Origin: UBA668 sp039796575
GTDB taxonomy: Bacteria > Actinomycetota > Acidimicrobiia > Acidimicrobiales > Ilumatobacteraceae
Direction of reading: 5' to 3'
DNA length: 64,000 nt
Assembly: GCA_039796575.1 (NCBI GenBank)
Contig: JBDKJP010000125.1
Location: 12,515 to 76,514 of the forward strand
The notes under the pieces were generated by a model that ran no database searches, was not told where the DNA came from, and was given only the letters and a program-made list of their open reading frames with translations. How positions within the stretch are numbered: position 1 is the stretch's first letter; every line of letters starts with the position of its first letter. Positions 8,691-18,208 of this stretch are shown piece by piece. A program made the translations under genes and the position numbers.

Positions 8691-9064
8691 GCTTCCGCGT
8701 CACCGGCCTCGACCACATCGTGTTGAAGTGCCGCAACGTGGAGGCCTCGATCGCGTTCTACTGCGGGCAACTCGGCCTCGAGCCGGAACGAGTCGACGAA
8801 TGGCGGCGCGGCGAAGCGCTGTTCCCGTCGGTGCGCATCACGCCCACCACCATCATCGACCTGTTCGGCGGCGAGCCCGACGGCAGCAACCTCGACCACC
8901 TGTGCCTCGTGTTCGACGGCGACACGCTCGAGGCGCTGCAGGCACGGTTCCCCGACGGCCGCCGCGGCGACCACCTGTTCGGCGCGCAGGGCCTGGCCTC
9001 GAGCCTCTACATCCGCGACCCCGACGGCAACACCGTCGAGCTCCGCACCTACCCGCGAACATGA
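8687..9064 (+). CDS. VOC (glyoxalase/dioxygenase) superfamily protein
   Basis: 125 residues, one VOC module of two beta-alpha-beta-beta-beta units. Candidate metal ligands are H10 (GLDHIVLK), a second His in NLDHLCLV and the Glu of DGNTVELRTY, the classical ligand positions. It starts with GTG overlapping the previous stop (GTGA). As the third gene of the oxidoreductase-PhyH unit it could be an isomerase, lyase or ring-cleavage enzyme acting on the same pathway intermediate. The stop codon falls inside a small inverted repeat. Confidence 0.88.
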   Translation: MSFRVTGLDHIVLKCRNVEASIAFYCGQLGLEPERVDEWRRGEALFPSVRITPTTIIDLFGGEPDGSNLDHLCLVFDGDTLEALQARFPDGRRGDHLFGAQGLASSLYIRDPDGNTVELRTYPRT

Positions 9065-9098
9065 GTTCGCCGGGCCGGCGCGCGAACTTAAGTTCGCG
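9055..9098. terminator. Twin related palindromes between convergent genes
   Basis: GCGAAC-atga-GTTCGC (9055-9070) is followed by the perfect 18-bp palindrome CGCGAACTTAAGTTCGCG (9081-9098), 26 bp downstream and built on the same arm. They lie between the convergent VOC and lsr2 genes and could terminate both, though no T-tract follows. They may instead be a small repeat family. Confidence 0.55.
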
Positions 9099-9113
9099 GG
9101 GTGGGGCCGGGGG

Positions 9114-9431
9114 TCAGGGTTGGGAGGCGAGGAAGGCCTGGATCTCGTCGGCGCTGGGGCGACCGCGGTGCGACGTACCGTTGGCCTTCGCCCACTCGCG
9201 GAACGCCGCCTGGTCGTACGCCGGCTTCGTGGCGGCGCCGGCCACCTTCGCGTACGCCGAGCCCGGCGTGCGGGCCACTGCGATGAACGGCGCCAGCGCC
9301 TCGTCGAGCGCCTGCCGGTTCGCGGCACTCAGGTCGAGCTCGTACGCCTTGCCGGCGAGCGCGAAGCGGACGGTCTCGACACCGTCCTCGGAACCGTCGA
9401 GGTCGTCGATGAGCTTGGTGATCTGCGCCAT
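9114..9431 (-). CDS. lsr2: Lsr2-type nucleoid-associated xenogeneic silencer
   Basis: 105 residues, the usual Lsr2 size. The N-terminal dimerisation domain (MAQITKLIDDLDG, then VRFALAGKAYELDLS) and the C-terminal DNA-binding domain (FREWAKANG...RGRPSADEIQAFL) match the family, with the RGR AT-hook-like tripeptide that inserts in the minor groove of AT-rich DNA. Lsr2 coats and silences foreign DNA and shapes the chromosome. ATG 9431 is preceded by TACCGT at 8 nt (9440-9445), so it has its own promoter although it lies 30 nt downstream of recD on the same strand. Confidence 0.93.
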   Translation of the reverse strand: MAQITKLIDDLDGSEDGVETVRFALAGKAYELDLSAANRQALDEALAPFIAVARTPGSAYAKVAGAATKPAYDQAAFREWAKANGTSHRGRPSADEIQAFLASQP

Positions 9432-9439
9432 GACCCGGA

Positions 9440-9445
9440 ACGGTA
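9440..9445 (-). promoter_or_regulatory. TACCGT -10 hexamer of lsr2
   Basis: TANNNT hexamer 8 nt before ATG 9431, lying within the 3' flank of recD. Confidence 0.45.
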
Positions 9446-9460
9446 TCCGCCCGCAGCGGG

Positions 9461-11320
9461 TCACGCGCCCGGCGACCCCGACCGCAGCGCGTCGGCCAGA
9501 CCGGTCATCCGCCGCGCCGGCGTGGCGAGGCAGTCGCTGAACGACACCGGATCGCCCACCACGTGCAACGTGGTCTTGGCACGCGTGGCGCCCGTGTAGA
9601 CCAGCTCCCGACCCACGAGCGGTGACGTGCGCGGCGGCAGCACCAGCACCACCGTCGGGTACTCGGACCCCTGGCTCTTGTGCACGGTCATGGCGAACGC
9701 GGTGCGCACCTCGGAGAGCTGCACCGGGTGGAACGACTGCCGCCCGAGCGCGGTGTGGAACACGGCCATCAACTGACCGCCCTCGCGCACCACCACGCCG
9801 GTGTCGCCGTTGGCGAGACCGAGGCGCGGATCATTGCGGGTGGCCAACAGCGGACGCCCGGCGAACCACACCCCACCGCCACCGGCCGGGCCGCACATCC
9901 ACTGCTCGGCGAGCCGGTTCCAGGTGGACACACCGAACGGCCCCTCCCGGTGCGCGCACAGGATGCGCACCGCAGCCGACGCAGCCAGCGCACCCTCGGC
10001 ATCGCCGGCCTCCGCCGCGGCCCGCAGCGCGACGAGGTGCGGGCCCACCACCTGCTCGACGGCCGCCACCGCGGCGGGCACGGTGGGATCGAGGCACTCG
10101 TGGAACCGCACCGACGAGCCGTCGACCACGACGTCGGCGCGCAGGTGCTGCAACGCCATCGCCGCATCACCACGGCGCACCGCGTCGGCCACCAGCGCGA
10201 TGGGGGTGTCGCCACCGTACCGGTGGCCGCGAACCAGGCGGCATCCACGACCGGCGAGCACACCCTCCGGCCGGTCGACGGCCACCTGCACGAGGTCGCC
10301 GAGCACGGCGCCGAGATCGACGCTCTCGAGCTGGTCGGGGTCGCCGATGAGCACCAGGCGGGCGTCGGGACGCACCGCCTCGAGCAACCGGGCCATCAGC
10401 GGCAACGACACCATCGAGGTCTCGTCGATGACCACCACGTCGTGCGGCAACGGGTTCGACGCGTCGTACCGGAACCGCTGCCGCCGGTCGCCGAGCGGGC
10501 CGAGCAGACGGTGGATGGTGGTGGGCGTGACCGCCGCGAGCGAGTGACGCACCTCGGCCGAGATGTGCTGCTCGACATCGGGCTGCTGCAACGCTGCCGC
10601 GATGGACTCCTGCAACCGCGCCGCCGCCTTGCCGGTGGGCGCCGCGAGGCCGACCCGCAACGACGGCTGCTGCTCGAGCAGCACCGCCAGCATGCGCGCC
10701 ACCGAGTAGGTCTTGCCGGTGCCCGGGCCGCCGACCACCAGCGCGATGCGGTTCGCCACCACGGCATCGGCGGCGGCACGCTGCAGGTTCGGCTCGCCGT
10801 GGTCGAGCGCCGGCAACAGCTGCTCCAGCACCGCGGCGGCAGTGGGGGTGAGGTCGGCCGGCAGGTCGCCCGCCCTGGTGCGCAACGCCGAGGCGATGCC
10901 GCACTCGTCGACCCAGTACCGCTGCAGGTACACGCGATCGCCGTGCAGCACCAGCGGGTGCGGACCGAACACCGGCTCCGCATCGACCGTGTCGACCACG
11001 CGCACCACGTCGGCGGCTCCGCGGAGCGCCGCCGACCACTCGGCCGGGTCGGGCCAGGCGAGCTCGACGGCGGACTGGTCGTCGTTGCGCACCGCGTGCT
11101 CGGCCGCCACGGCCTCGGCCAGCGCCGACAGGTCGGCGCACGCATGCCCGTGCTGCGCCGCCCACGACGCCATGCCCACCGCCAGCATGACCAACGGGTG
11201 AGCGTTCCCCGACGCACGCACGACCCAGTCGGCCACGTGCACCTCGGTGGGGCCGAACACGCCGGCCTCCACCCACGGCTCGAGCGACGCGACCGCCGGC
11301 GGGACCCGCACCGCGCTCAT
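9461..11320 (-). CDS. recD: RecBCD exonuclease V, alpha subunit RecD
   Basis: 619 residues, normal RecD length. It is a superfamily 1 5'-3' helicase: Walker A GGPGTGKT, Walker B/motif II DETSMVSLPLMARLL, motif III GDPDQLESV and late motif VHKSQGSEYPTVVLVLP. RecD is the fast helicase of the complex that unwinds and degrades double-strand ends until chi. ATG 11320 overlaps the recB stop (ATGA), so the three subunits are translationally coupled in the order recC-recB-recD. Confidence 0.95.
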   Translation of the reverse strand: MSAVRVPPAVASLEPWVEAGVFGPTEVHVADWVVRASGNAHPLVMLAVGMASWAAQHGHACADLSALAEAVAAEHAVRNDDQSAVELAWPDPAEWSAALRGAADVVRVVDTVDAEPVFGPHPLVLHGDRVYLQRYWVDECGIASALRTRAGDLPADLTPTAAAVLEQLLPALDHGEPNLQRAAADAVVANRIALVVGGPGTGKTYSVARMLAVLLEQQPSLRVGLAAPTGKAAARLQESIAAALQQPDVEQHISAEVRHSLAAVTPTTIHRLLGPLGDRRQRFRYDASNPLPHDVVVIDETSMVSLPLMARLLEAVRPDARLVLIGDPDQLESVDLGAVLGDLVQVAVDRPEGVLAGRGCRLVRGHRYGGDTPIALVADAVRRGDAAMALQHLRADVVVDGSSVRFHECLDPTVPAAVAAVEQVVGPHLVALRAAAEAGDAEGALAASAAVRILCAHREGPFGVSTWNRLAEQWMCGPAGGGGVWFAGRPLLATRNDPRLGLANGDTGVVVREGGQLMAVFHTALGRQSFHPVQLSEVRTAFAMTVHKSQGSEYPTVVLVLPPRTSPLVGRELVYTGATRAKTTLHVVGDPVSFSDCLATPARRMTGLADALRSGSPGA

Positions 11321-14300
11321 GCCGCACCGTCCGCGAGGAGGCGATCGAGTGCCACCACGGTGGCGGCCGGCGGACGCCAGCTGAACACGCCGTACGGATG
11401 GCCGTCGGCCTGCGGCGTGGCATCGCCGACCATGCCGCGCACGAACAGGTACGCGATGCCGCCGAGGTGGTGCTCGGGCGAGTAGTTCGGGAGCCGCCAG
11501 CGCAGGAAGCGGTGCACCGCCACGCTGTAGAGGATGGACTGCAGCGGATAGTCGGAGTGCGCCATCTCGGCGGGCAGCAGCGACGGGTGGTACGCGGCCA
11601 TCGGGTCGGCGGCGTCTCGCGCGTGGAGCCGGTTGGTCTTGTAGTCGACCACCACGTACCGGTGGCCGTGCTCGGCATCGGGCACGCGGAGCACGGCGTC
11701 GATGGAGCCCTGCAGGAACCCCGCGAGCTCGACGGTGAACCGGCCGTCGGCGAGCAACTGCGCGTAGTCGCGCTGCGGGTCGTCGGCCGGCAGCGTGCGC
11801 AGCAGCACCTCGCCGATGCTCGCCGCCGTGACCCTGGGCGTACCCGACCACAGCGGCAGGTCGAAGTCGAGCTCGGCCAGCCGGTCGCGGGCCGGGATGT
11901 CGGCAAGGCGGAGGCCGTCGAGCAGCGGACCGAGCGGGGTGCGCACGGCGGCCACGAGCCCGTCGGTGAGCAGGTCGGCCGGCACCTCGAGCCGATCACG
12001 CCGCAACTGCAGGCGGACCTCGTGCCCCAACGCCGCCGCGAGGTCGGGGGTGGCGTGATCGACGCGTTCGAGCACCGTGTGCACCAGCGTGCCGAACGCC
12101 GCCCCGGCGAGCACCCCGGCCAGCGGCATCGTCGGGCCGGTCGACGACGTCGCGGCCGCGGTCTCGTCGGGGTCGGTGGGCGGCTCGTCGGTGCCGCCCG
12201 CGACGGCCGGCGCCGCCGACCACTCCTGCTCGAGCGTGCGGGTGATGGACGTGAACGACCACCGCCGCCACGCCCGATCGGCGACGACACGACCCTGTGG
12301 CGAGGCGACCGCCAACGCCGGCAGCGAATCGACGTCGACCTGACGCGACCACCGCTCGGGCACCACACCGACCGGGCAGTCGACCACCTCGATGGTGTTG
12401 CCCGACGCGACTGCCAACTGCTCGAGCCGCGCCTGCGCGTCGGCGTCGGACGGGTTGTCGACCTCGGCCATCGACGTGTTGACCTTGGTGCGCGGCACCC
12501 AGATGGCGGGCTGCGTGTTGAGGGGCACCCCGGCCGCATCGCGATCGAACAGCACCGTGCTGAGCGCCGACTTCTTCGACTGGTCGGTGGGCGCCCACCA
12601 CACGATGGTGCGGTGCTCGCCCCGGGTGAGCCCAACGTACAGCAACCGCAGCCGGTCGCCTCGGTCACCCACGTTGGCGTGGAACTTGCGGCCGTCCTGG
12701 CGCGAATGCATGTCGGGCCCGTCCCACCCCTGGCCCGACGCGATGTCGACCAGACGCTGCCCCGTCTCGGGGTCGTTGTAGACGGTGACACCCTTGCCGT
12801 TGGAGTGCGTCCAGCTCAACGGCAGCAGCACCACCGGGTACTCGAGCCCCTTGCTGCCGTGCAACGTGGTGATCTGCACGGCCTGCGTGTCGCTGTCGAT
12901 GCGGCGCATCTGCGCCTCCGACTCACCGGCGTCGGCCACCGCGTTGCGCAACCGGTCGAGCGTGCGACGCGCGACGGCCGCGGTGACGGCACCACCACCG
13001 AGCTCGCCGGCGAGCAGCTCGGCGATGTGGTCGAGATCGGTGAGCCGCCGCTCGCCACCCGGCTCGGCCAACAGCGTGCCCACGAGGTCGCTCTCGGCCC
13101 GCACGCGCAGGTACCAGGCGAGGAACGGTGTGGACGCGAGGGCGTCGGCCCACTCGGCGCAGTGGCGCTGCAGCTCGGCCAGGCGTGCCGCGGCCTCGGG
13201 CGCGAGCGGGTCGAGCTCGGCCGCGGTGCGGTGCAGGAACACGCTCAACCCGGCGGCACGCACCGTGGGCGCGTGCGACGGACGTTCGAGCGCGGCTAGC
13301 AGCAACGCCCACTGATCGGCGGCGGGCGTGACGAGCACCGAGCCCGTGCGCGTGCGCACCGACGGGATGCCCGCACGGTCGAGCGCACGCACCACCTGTT
13401 CGGCCGCGCTGTGCGACGGCACGAGCACGGCGATGTCGCCCGGCTCCACCTCGCGGTCGTCGCCACCCACTCCGATGCGGTGGCCCTGCAACAGCTCGAC
13501 CACCTGCTGCGCCAGGTCGGCCACGATGGCGCGGCGCACCAGCGGCACCGACACCTTGCCCTTCGCGGTGGTGGGTGCCGCTGCCTCCGCCATGCGACGG
13601 ATCTGCAGCGGCGCACCCGGCGACAACGCCTGCTCGGGCTTCCGCGGGGAGGCGTCGACCGCGGTGCCGACGATGCGCGGGTCGCCCCACTGCACGTCGC
13701 GGATGAGCGTGTTGGTGGCGCGCACCAGCGCCGCATCGCTGCGCTGGTTGGTGCCGAGCATCACCTTCGCGCCGTCGGCGGTGGCCGCGAGGTACGCCTG
13801 CACGTCGGCGCCGCGGAACCGGTAGATGGCCTGCTTCGGGTCGCCCACCGTGACGAGGTGGCCGGTGAACGCCGTGGAGAAGATCTGCCACTGCACCGGA
13901 TCGGTGTCCTGGAACTCGTCGACGAGCACCAGCTGGTAGCGCTCGTTCAGCGCCTCGACCACCGAACCGCCCGTGACGGGATGGCACACCGCATCGCGCA
14001 GCCCGGTGACCAGGTCGTCGTACCCGAGCTCGCGCGCCGCCCGACGTCGACGCGCCACCTCGTGGACCGCGTCGTTCACCAACGTGACCCAGCGCGCCAA
14101 CCGCTCGGGCGTGTCGTCCTTGTGCGGCACGGCCGGTGGCACCTGTGGCACGAGCCCAGAACCGGGGTTGCCCAGCACGGCCGTGACCGCGTCGCGCATC
14201 GCGGTGAACACCTTCGACGGGCTGAGGTCCTTGCCCGGCCAGTCGAGCGCGCCCGGATGGTGCAACAGCTCGGCCACCACCACGTCGCGGCACACCTCGT

Positions 14301-14754
14301 CGATGATGCGCGGCGTGCTGTCGCCGAGCTCGGCGTCGAGCCCGGTGCCGGCACGCAGGCCGAGCTGCCGCAACGCCTGCTGGCAGAAGCCGTGGATGGT
14401 GGTGATGGTGGCGTCGTCGAACGTCTCGACCGCAGCGCGCAACGCCGCGGTGCGCGACTCGCGCAACGCCAGCGGATCGAGCAGCACCGACATCCACGGC
14501 TGGTCGACCGGGATGTCGCCGGAGACCAGCGCGTCGCGCGCCTGCACCAGCACCTTGCGGGTGCGGTCGCGCAGCTCGGCAGCGGCGGCGCGGGTGAACG
14601 TGACCACCAGCAGCGACGAGGCGGCCAGCCCGCGCTCGGCCACGTGCCGGGCGACGAGCGCGCTGAGCGAGTAGGTCTTGCCCGTGCCGGCGCTGGCCTC
14701 CACGACGAGACGACCAGAGGGCAACGGGCCGGTGAGATCGAGCACGTCGGTCAT
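11317..14754 (-). CDS. recB: RecBCD exonuclease V, beta subunit RecB
   Basis: 1145 residues. It is a UvrD-like 3'-5' helicase with Walker A ASAGTGKT (20-27), motif II VDEFQDTDPVQW and a motif III-type VGDPKQAIYRFRGAD. A C-terminal RecB nuclease domain follows, with FGTLVHTVLE and the catalytic VVVDYKTNRL; acid and Lys of the DxK core are both present, so nuclease activity looks intact. RecB supplies the slow helicase, the nuclease and RecA loading. The gene starts at ATG 14754 inside the recC stop and ends inside the recD start. Confidence 0.96.
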   Translation of the reverse strand: MTDVLDLTGPLPSGRLVVEASAGTGKTYSLSALVARHVAERGLAASSLLVVTFTRAAAAELRDRTRKVLVQARDALVSGDIPVDQPWMSVLLDPLALRESRTAALRAAVETFDDATITTIHGFCQQALRQLGLRAGTGLDAELGDSTPRIIDEVCRDVVVAELLHHPGALDWPGKDLSPSKVFTAMRDAVTAVLGNPGSGLVPQVPPAVPHKDDTPERLARWVTLVNDAVHEVARRRRAARELGYDDLVTGLRDAVCHPVTGGSVVEALNERYQLVLVDEFQDTDPVQWQIFSTAFTGHLVTVGDPKQAIYRFRGADVQAYLAATADGAKVMLGTNQRSDAALVRATNTLIRDVQWGDPRIVGTAVDASPRKPEQALSPGAPLQIRRMAEAAAPTTAKGKVSVPLVRRAIVADLAQQVVELLQGHRIGVGGDDREVEPGDIAVLVPSHSAAEQVVRALDRAGIPSVRTRTGSVLVTPAADQWALLLAALERPSHAPTVRAAGLSVFLHRTAAELDPLAPEAAARLAELQRHCAEWADALASTPFLAWYLRVRAESDLVGTLLAEPGGERRLTDLDHIAELLAGELGGGAVTAAVARRTLDRLRNAVADAGESEAQMRRIDSDTQAVQITTLHGSKGLEYPVVLLPLSWTHSNGKGVTVYNDPETGQRLVDIASGQGWDGPDMHSRQDGRKFHANVGDRGDRLRLLYVGLTRGEHRTIVWWAPTDQSKKSALSTVLFDRDAAGVPLNTQPAIWVPRTKVNTSMAEVDNPSDADAQARLEQLAVASGNTIEVVDCPVGVVPERWSRQVDVDSLPALAVASPQGRVVADRAWRRWSFTSITRTLEQEWSAAPAVAGGTDEPPTDPDETAAATSSTGPTMPLAGVLAGAAFGTLVHTVLERVDHATPDLAAALGHEVRLQLRRDRLEVPADLLTDGLVAAVRTPLGPLLDGLRLADIPARDRLAELDFDLPLWSGTPRVTAASIGEVLLRTLPADDPQRDYAQLLADGRFTVELAGFLQGSIDAVLRVPDAEHGHRYVVVDYKTNRLHARDAADPMAAYHPSLLPAEMAHSDYPLQSILYSVAVHRFLRWRLPNYSPEHHLGGIAYLFVRGMVGDATPQADGHPYGVFSWRPPAATVVALDRLLADGAA

Positions 14755-17700
14755 TCGTCGCCACCTTCGTCGGCCGCGCCCACGGTGCCGAGCAGTTCGA
14801 CGCACTGGTCGAACACGTCCCACACCCACAACGCCGTCGCATCGCCACGACCGGGCGCGCCGCTGGCGGCCACCGCCTGCGGGTCGAGGGGCAGGACCGG
14901 ATCGCGCTGCAACGACTCGACCGAGACGTCGGGCCACAGCAGCGCCTGGAACCGGTCGTTCAGGTCGTCGTCGAGGTGGCCGTACGCGGCACCGAGATCG
15001 GCGTGCGCGAGGTCGTGCGAGGCACGATCGAAGTACGGCACCGCGTCGCGCCGCGCCCATGCCAGCAGCTGCACCGCCATGGCGAACAACTGGTGCGCGT
15101 GACGGGCTCGTTCGAGGCCCTCGCCCCGGATGCTCAGGCGGGTGACCGCCGCCGTGGGCCTCTTGCCCGAGCTCTCGACCCGCGTCACCAGCACACCGCT
15201 CCAGTCGAGCCCCGGCTCGTACAGCTGCGCCGCCGCGACTCGGAGGGCGAGCCCCAGCCGGAACGACGGCCGCGGCCGGCTGAAGCGCAGATCCACGACA
15301 CGCGGGCCCTCGGGCCCGGGCACCACGCCCGTCACCTTGCCGCGGATGTTCAACTCGACCGCGACGCCGTCGATGGTGACCGGACTGACCAGGTCGACCA
15401 CCAGCTCGTCGCCACCCGTGAGCGGGATGTCCCACTCGGCGGCGGCGTCCTCGAACGCCTGCACCTCGGCGCGCACCGACGACAGCACCGCCGCGCTGAG
15501 CTGCCCGGGCGGCAGCGCGCCGTCGAGCCGAGCGGTGGCCTGCCATTCGTCGGCCGCACCACCGCGGCGCAGCACGTCGAGCAACCCTCGACCGAGCGCA
15601 CTCGATGCGAGCGGCGACACCGAGATGGCCAGCCCGTCGTCGCTCATCGCCGCCTCGTCGGGCACCGCGACGTCGAGCCGTCGCTGCAGGTACGTGCGCG
15701 CCGGGTTGCCGACGACCTCCACCAACTCGTCGAGCTCGACGGTGTCGAACGGCACCGGGGTGAGCTGCCAGGACGCTGCCTCGGCGGCCGTGTCGTGCGA
15801 CCGGGCACGCCGCCGCGCCTGCGCCGCCAGCAGCATGGCCGGGTCGAACGTGAACGGGTGCGGCATCGACGCCGGCAACCGACCGGGCTGCAGGGCGCGC
15901 TCGTCGAACCCGTGGCGCGGGTGGCGCACCACCACCTGGTCGGCGAGCCGCTGCTCGGACGCGGCGAACGAACCGACCGCCTCGAGCAGCTCCACCAGCG
16001 GCACCACGAACGGCACGTCCTTGTTGGTGGTGAGGTCGGCGCCGTTGCAGGTGACGATGAACCGGTCGTCCGCCGCGAGCAGCGCGTCGAGCAACAGCTG
16101 ACGGCTCTCGTGACGGGGATGGCGCTCCCCCACGCACGGCCGCACGCCGAGGATGTCGTCACCGTCGAACGTGCCCGCCCGCAGCGCGCCGTCGTCGAGG
16201 CCGAGCAGGCACACCACCCGCGCCGGCACGCCGTGCTGCGGCACCAACGAGCTCACCGTGACCGCACCGCTGCGCAACGGCAGGCGCCCCGGTCGCTCGG
16301 CGAGCGTGTCGCCGAGCAGCGCCCGCACGTCGGCCAGCGACAGCGGCACGGCGCACGGCGCGGTGGCACCGTCGGCGCCGGCGACCGGCGACGTGGCGGC
16401 ACGCACCACGTCGGCCAGCTCGCGGTGCACCTGCTGCCGGCGGCCCGGATCGTCGCCGGGGTGGGTGAGCTCGTCGACCGTGCGGTGCAACAGCTCGATC
16501 CACACGGCCACCGGCCGGTCGTGCTGCACCGCATCGTGCAGATCGATGAGGCGCACCAGCAGATCGGCCAGCGAACCGGCGAGGACGGCATCGTCGGTGT
16601 CGAGGTCGTCGATGGGGGCCACGTCGCCCATCACCAGGCGGGGTGTGGGCGCGGCGAGCGCCACACCCGCGAGCAGTTGGTCGACCACGAGCCGCCACGT
16701 GCCGGCGGCCAGCTCGCCCGGCAGCCCCCATGCGGCGCGGTGCTCGGGCAGGAGCCCCCAGCGCGCGCCCAGCTGCTCGCTCCACTCGGCCACCTGCTCG
16801 ACCTGCTCGATGCTCCAGCCGAAGCGACGACGCACCGGCTCGAGCTGCACCAGCGCGAGCACCTCGGACAACGTGGCCCGACCCGACACCAGTGCGAGCG
16901 CCGCCTGCAGCGCCTCGACGATGGGCTCGTCGGTGGTGAGCGAGCGGTCGCCCACCCGCACCGGCACGGGCAGGGCGCCCTGTGCGAACACGGCTTCGAC
17001 CAACGGACCGAACCGGTCGAGTGCCGGGCACAGCACCAGCACCTCGTGCGGCTGCAACGTGGGGTCGTCGACGAAGGCACGACCGAGCGCGTCGCGCAGC
17101 ACCTCGAGCTGACGCACCTCGCCATGGCACGCGTGCACCTGCAACGAGCCGTCGGCAGTGAGACCCACCGGCGACGGCGCGGCGTCGACGCGGATGCGGT
17201 GCTGCAACGCGCCGAGCAACGTGGGCGCGGCGGGCACGGTGGGCTCGTGCGGCACCTCGACCATGCCCGGGAGGCCGTGCAGCAACGCACGGCTCTCGAG
17301 CGCGGGGCGACCCCACGACGCGAGCAACGGGTTGGCGGCGGCGATGGTGACGTCGACGTTGGCGCGCACGTTGAGCCCGCCCGCGAGACGGTGGGGCGAC
17401 CGGCGCCACGCCTGCATCGACGGATGCCGAAGGAAGACGTGCACCTCGCGCCGGGCGGCGAGCGCGACGAGCACCTGCTGCATGGTGGGCGCGAGTGCGC
17501 CGACGCCGAACACGGCGACGCGCTCGGGCAGGTCGGGCACGACGGCGCCGTCGGCGATGGCCTGCAGCAGACCGGGCAGCCGCTCGGGAGGGCTGGGCGT
17601 GCCGATGCGCGCGTGCACCGCGCGCCACAACTGCGCCTGCCACAGGTGCGCCGAGTCGAGCGGTGCCGGTGCGCCGTCGTCGCGGTGCGTGCCGTCGGTG

Positions 17701-18158
17701 TCGATGCCGGCCGCCCAGCACTCGACGAGGCGGGCGCGCTGGTTGGCGTACCGGTCGAACAGGTCGGCGGCGTGACGGGCGAGCGCCCACCGGCTCTCGA
17801 CGTCGGCACCCGGCACCTCGACGTTGCCGGCCTCGAGCTCCTCGAGCACCGCCCAGGTGAGACGCGGCAGCCGCCACGGGTCGAGCTCGGGCTCGCCGTC
17901 GCGGGTGGGGTCGCCGATGGCACGCGCCATGAACCGACCCGGGAACAGGAACTCCACGTTGGCCCAGATGCCGTCGCCCGAACCGGGCGCCGTGGCACCC
18001 AGCCGCCGGCCGAGCCCCACCATGGCCGCGTCGCGGATGCCCACCGCCGGTACCGCCACCACATCGGCCGCGAACGGATCGGCCGGAGGCACCGCGAGCA
18101 GGTCGGCGAGCGCGTCGAGCAACGGTTCGAGGCGGTCGGCGTGGTGGAGGTGGAGCAT
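14751..18158 (-). CDS. recC: RecBCD exonuclease V, gamma subunit RecC
   Basis: 1135 residues. The start MLHLHHADRLEPLLDALADL is the classic RecC N-terminus, and the chain keeps the inactivated helicase-like architecture of the family: ordered helicase-like segments without a functional Walker A. RecC holds the complex together, splits the strands and recognises chi. It is the first gene of a recC-recB-recD unit with 4-nt overlaps. ATG 18158 is preceded by TAACGT at 10 nt, a plausible promoter, and lies 51 nt after the end of sbcC, so readthrough from sbcDC is also possible. Confidence 0.93.
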   Translation of the reverse strand: MLHLHHADRLEPLLDALADLLAVPPADPFAADVVAVPAVGIRDAAMVGLGRRLGATAPGSGDGIWANVEFLFPGRFMARAIGDPTRDGEPELDPWRLPRLTWAVLEELEAGNVEVPGADVESRWALARHAADLFDRYANQRARLVECWAAGIDTDGTHRDDGAPAPLDSAHLWQAQLWRAVHARIGTPSPPERLPGLLQAIADGAVVPDLPERVAVFGVGALAPTMQQVLVALAARREVHVFLRHPSMQAWRRSPHRLAGGLNVRANVDVTIAAANPLLASWGRPALESRALLHGLPGMVEVPHEPTVPAAPTLLGALQHRIRVDAAPSPVGLTADGSLQVHACHGEVRQLEVLRDALGRAFVDDPTLQPHEVLVLCPALDRFGPLVEAVFAQGALPVPVRVGDRSLTTDEPIVEALQAALALVSGRATLSEVLALVQLEPVRRRFGWSIEQVEQVAEWSEQLGARWGLLPEHRAAWGLPGELAAGTWRLVVDQLLAGVALAAPTPRLVMGDVAPIDDLDTDDAVLAGSLADLLVRLIDLHDAVQHDRPVAVWIELLHRTVDELTHPGDDPGRRQQVHRELADVVRAATSPVAGADGATAPCAVPLSLADVRALLGDTLAERPGRLPLRSGAVTVSSLVPQHGVPARVVCLLGLDDGALRAGTFDGDDILGVRPCVGERHPRHESRQLLLDALLAADDRFIVTCNGADLTTNKDVPFVVPLVELLEAVGSFAASEQRLADQVVVRHPRHGFDERALQPGRLPASMPHPFTFDPAMLLAAQARRRARSHDTAAEAASWQLTPVPFDTVELDELVEVVGNPARTYLQRRLDVAVPDEAAMSDDGLAISVSPLASSALGRGLLDVLRRGGAADEWQATARLDGALPPGQLSAAVLSSVRAEVQAFEDAAAEWDIPLTGGDELVVDLVSPVTIDGVAVELNIRGKVTGVVPGPEGPRVVDLRFSRPRPSFRLGLALRVAAAQLYEPGLDWSGVLVTRVESSGKRPTAAVTRLSIRGEGLERARHAHQLFAMAVQLLAWARRDAVPYFDRASHDLAHADLGAAYGHLDDDLNDRFQALLWPDVSVESLQRDPVLPLDPQAVAASGAPGRGDATALWVWDVFDQCVELLGTVGAADEGGDE

Positions 18159-18168
18159 CGCAGTGGGA

Positions 18169-18174
18169 ACGTTA
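18169..18174 (-). promoter_or_regulatory. TAACGT candidate -10 of recCBD
   Basis: Hexamer 10 nt before recC ATG in the sbcC-recC gap; the spacing would leave a very short leader. Confidence 0.35.
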
Positions 18175-18208
18175 CGGGAGGGGTGTGACGTGATGCCGGG
18201 CCAGGGGG

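Noticed and set aside
9055..9098. Attachment site of an integrated element
   Set aside because: No integrase, tRNA or direct-repeat partner is visible; convergent gene ends favour a terminator or small repeat.
14751..18158. recC as a decayed helicase pseudogene because Walker A is missing
   Set aside because: RecC proteins naturally have inactivated helicase motifs; the frame is complete and coupled to recB.
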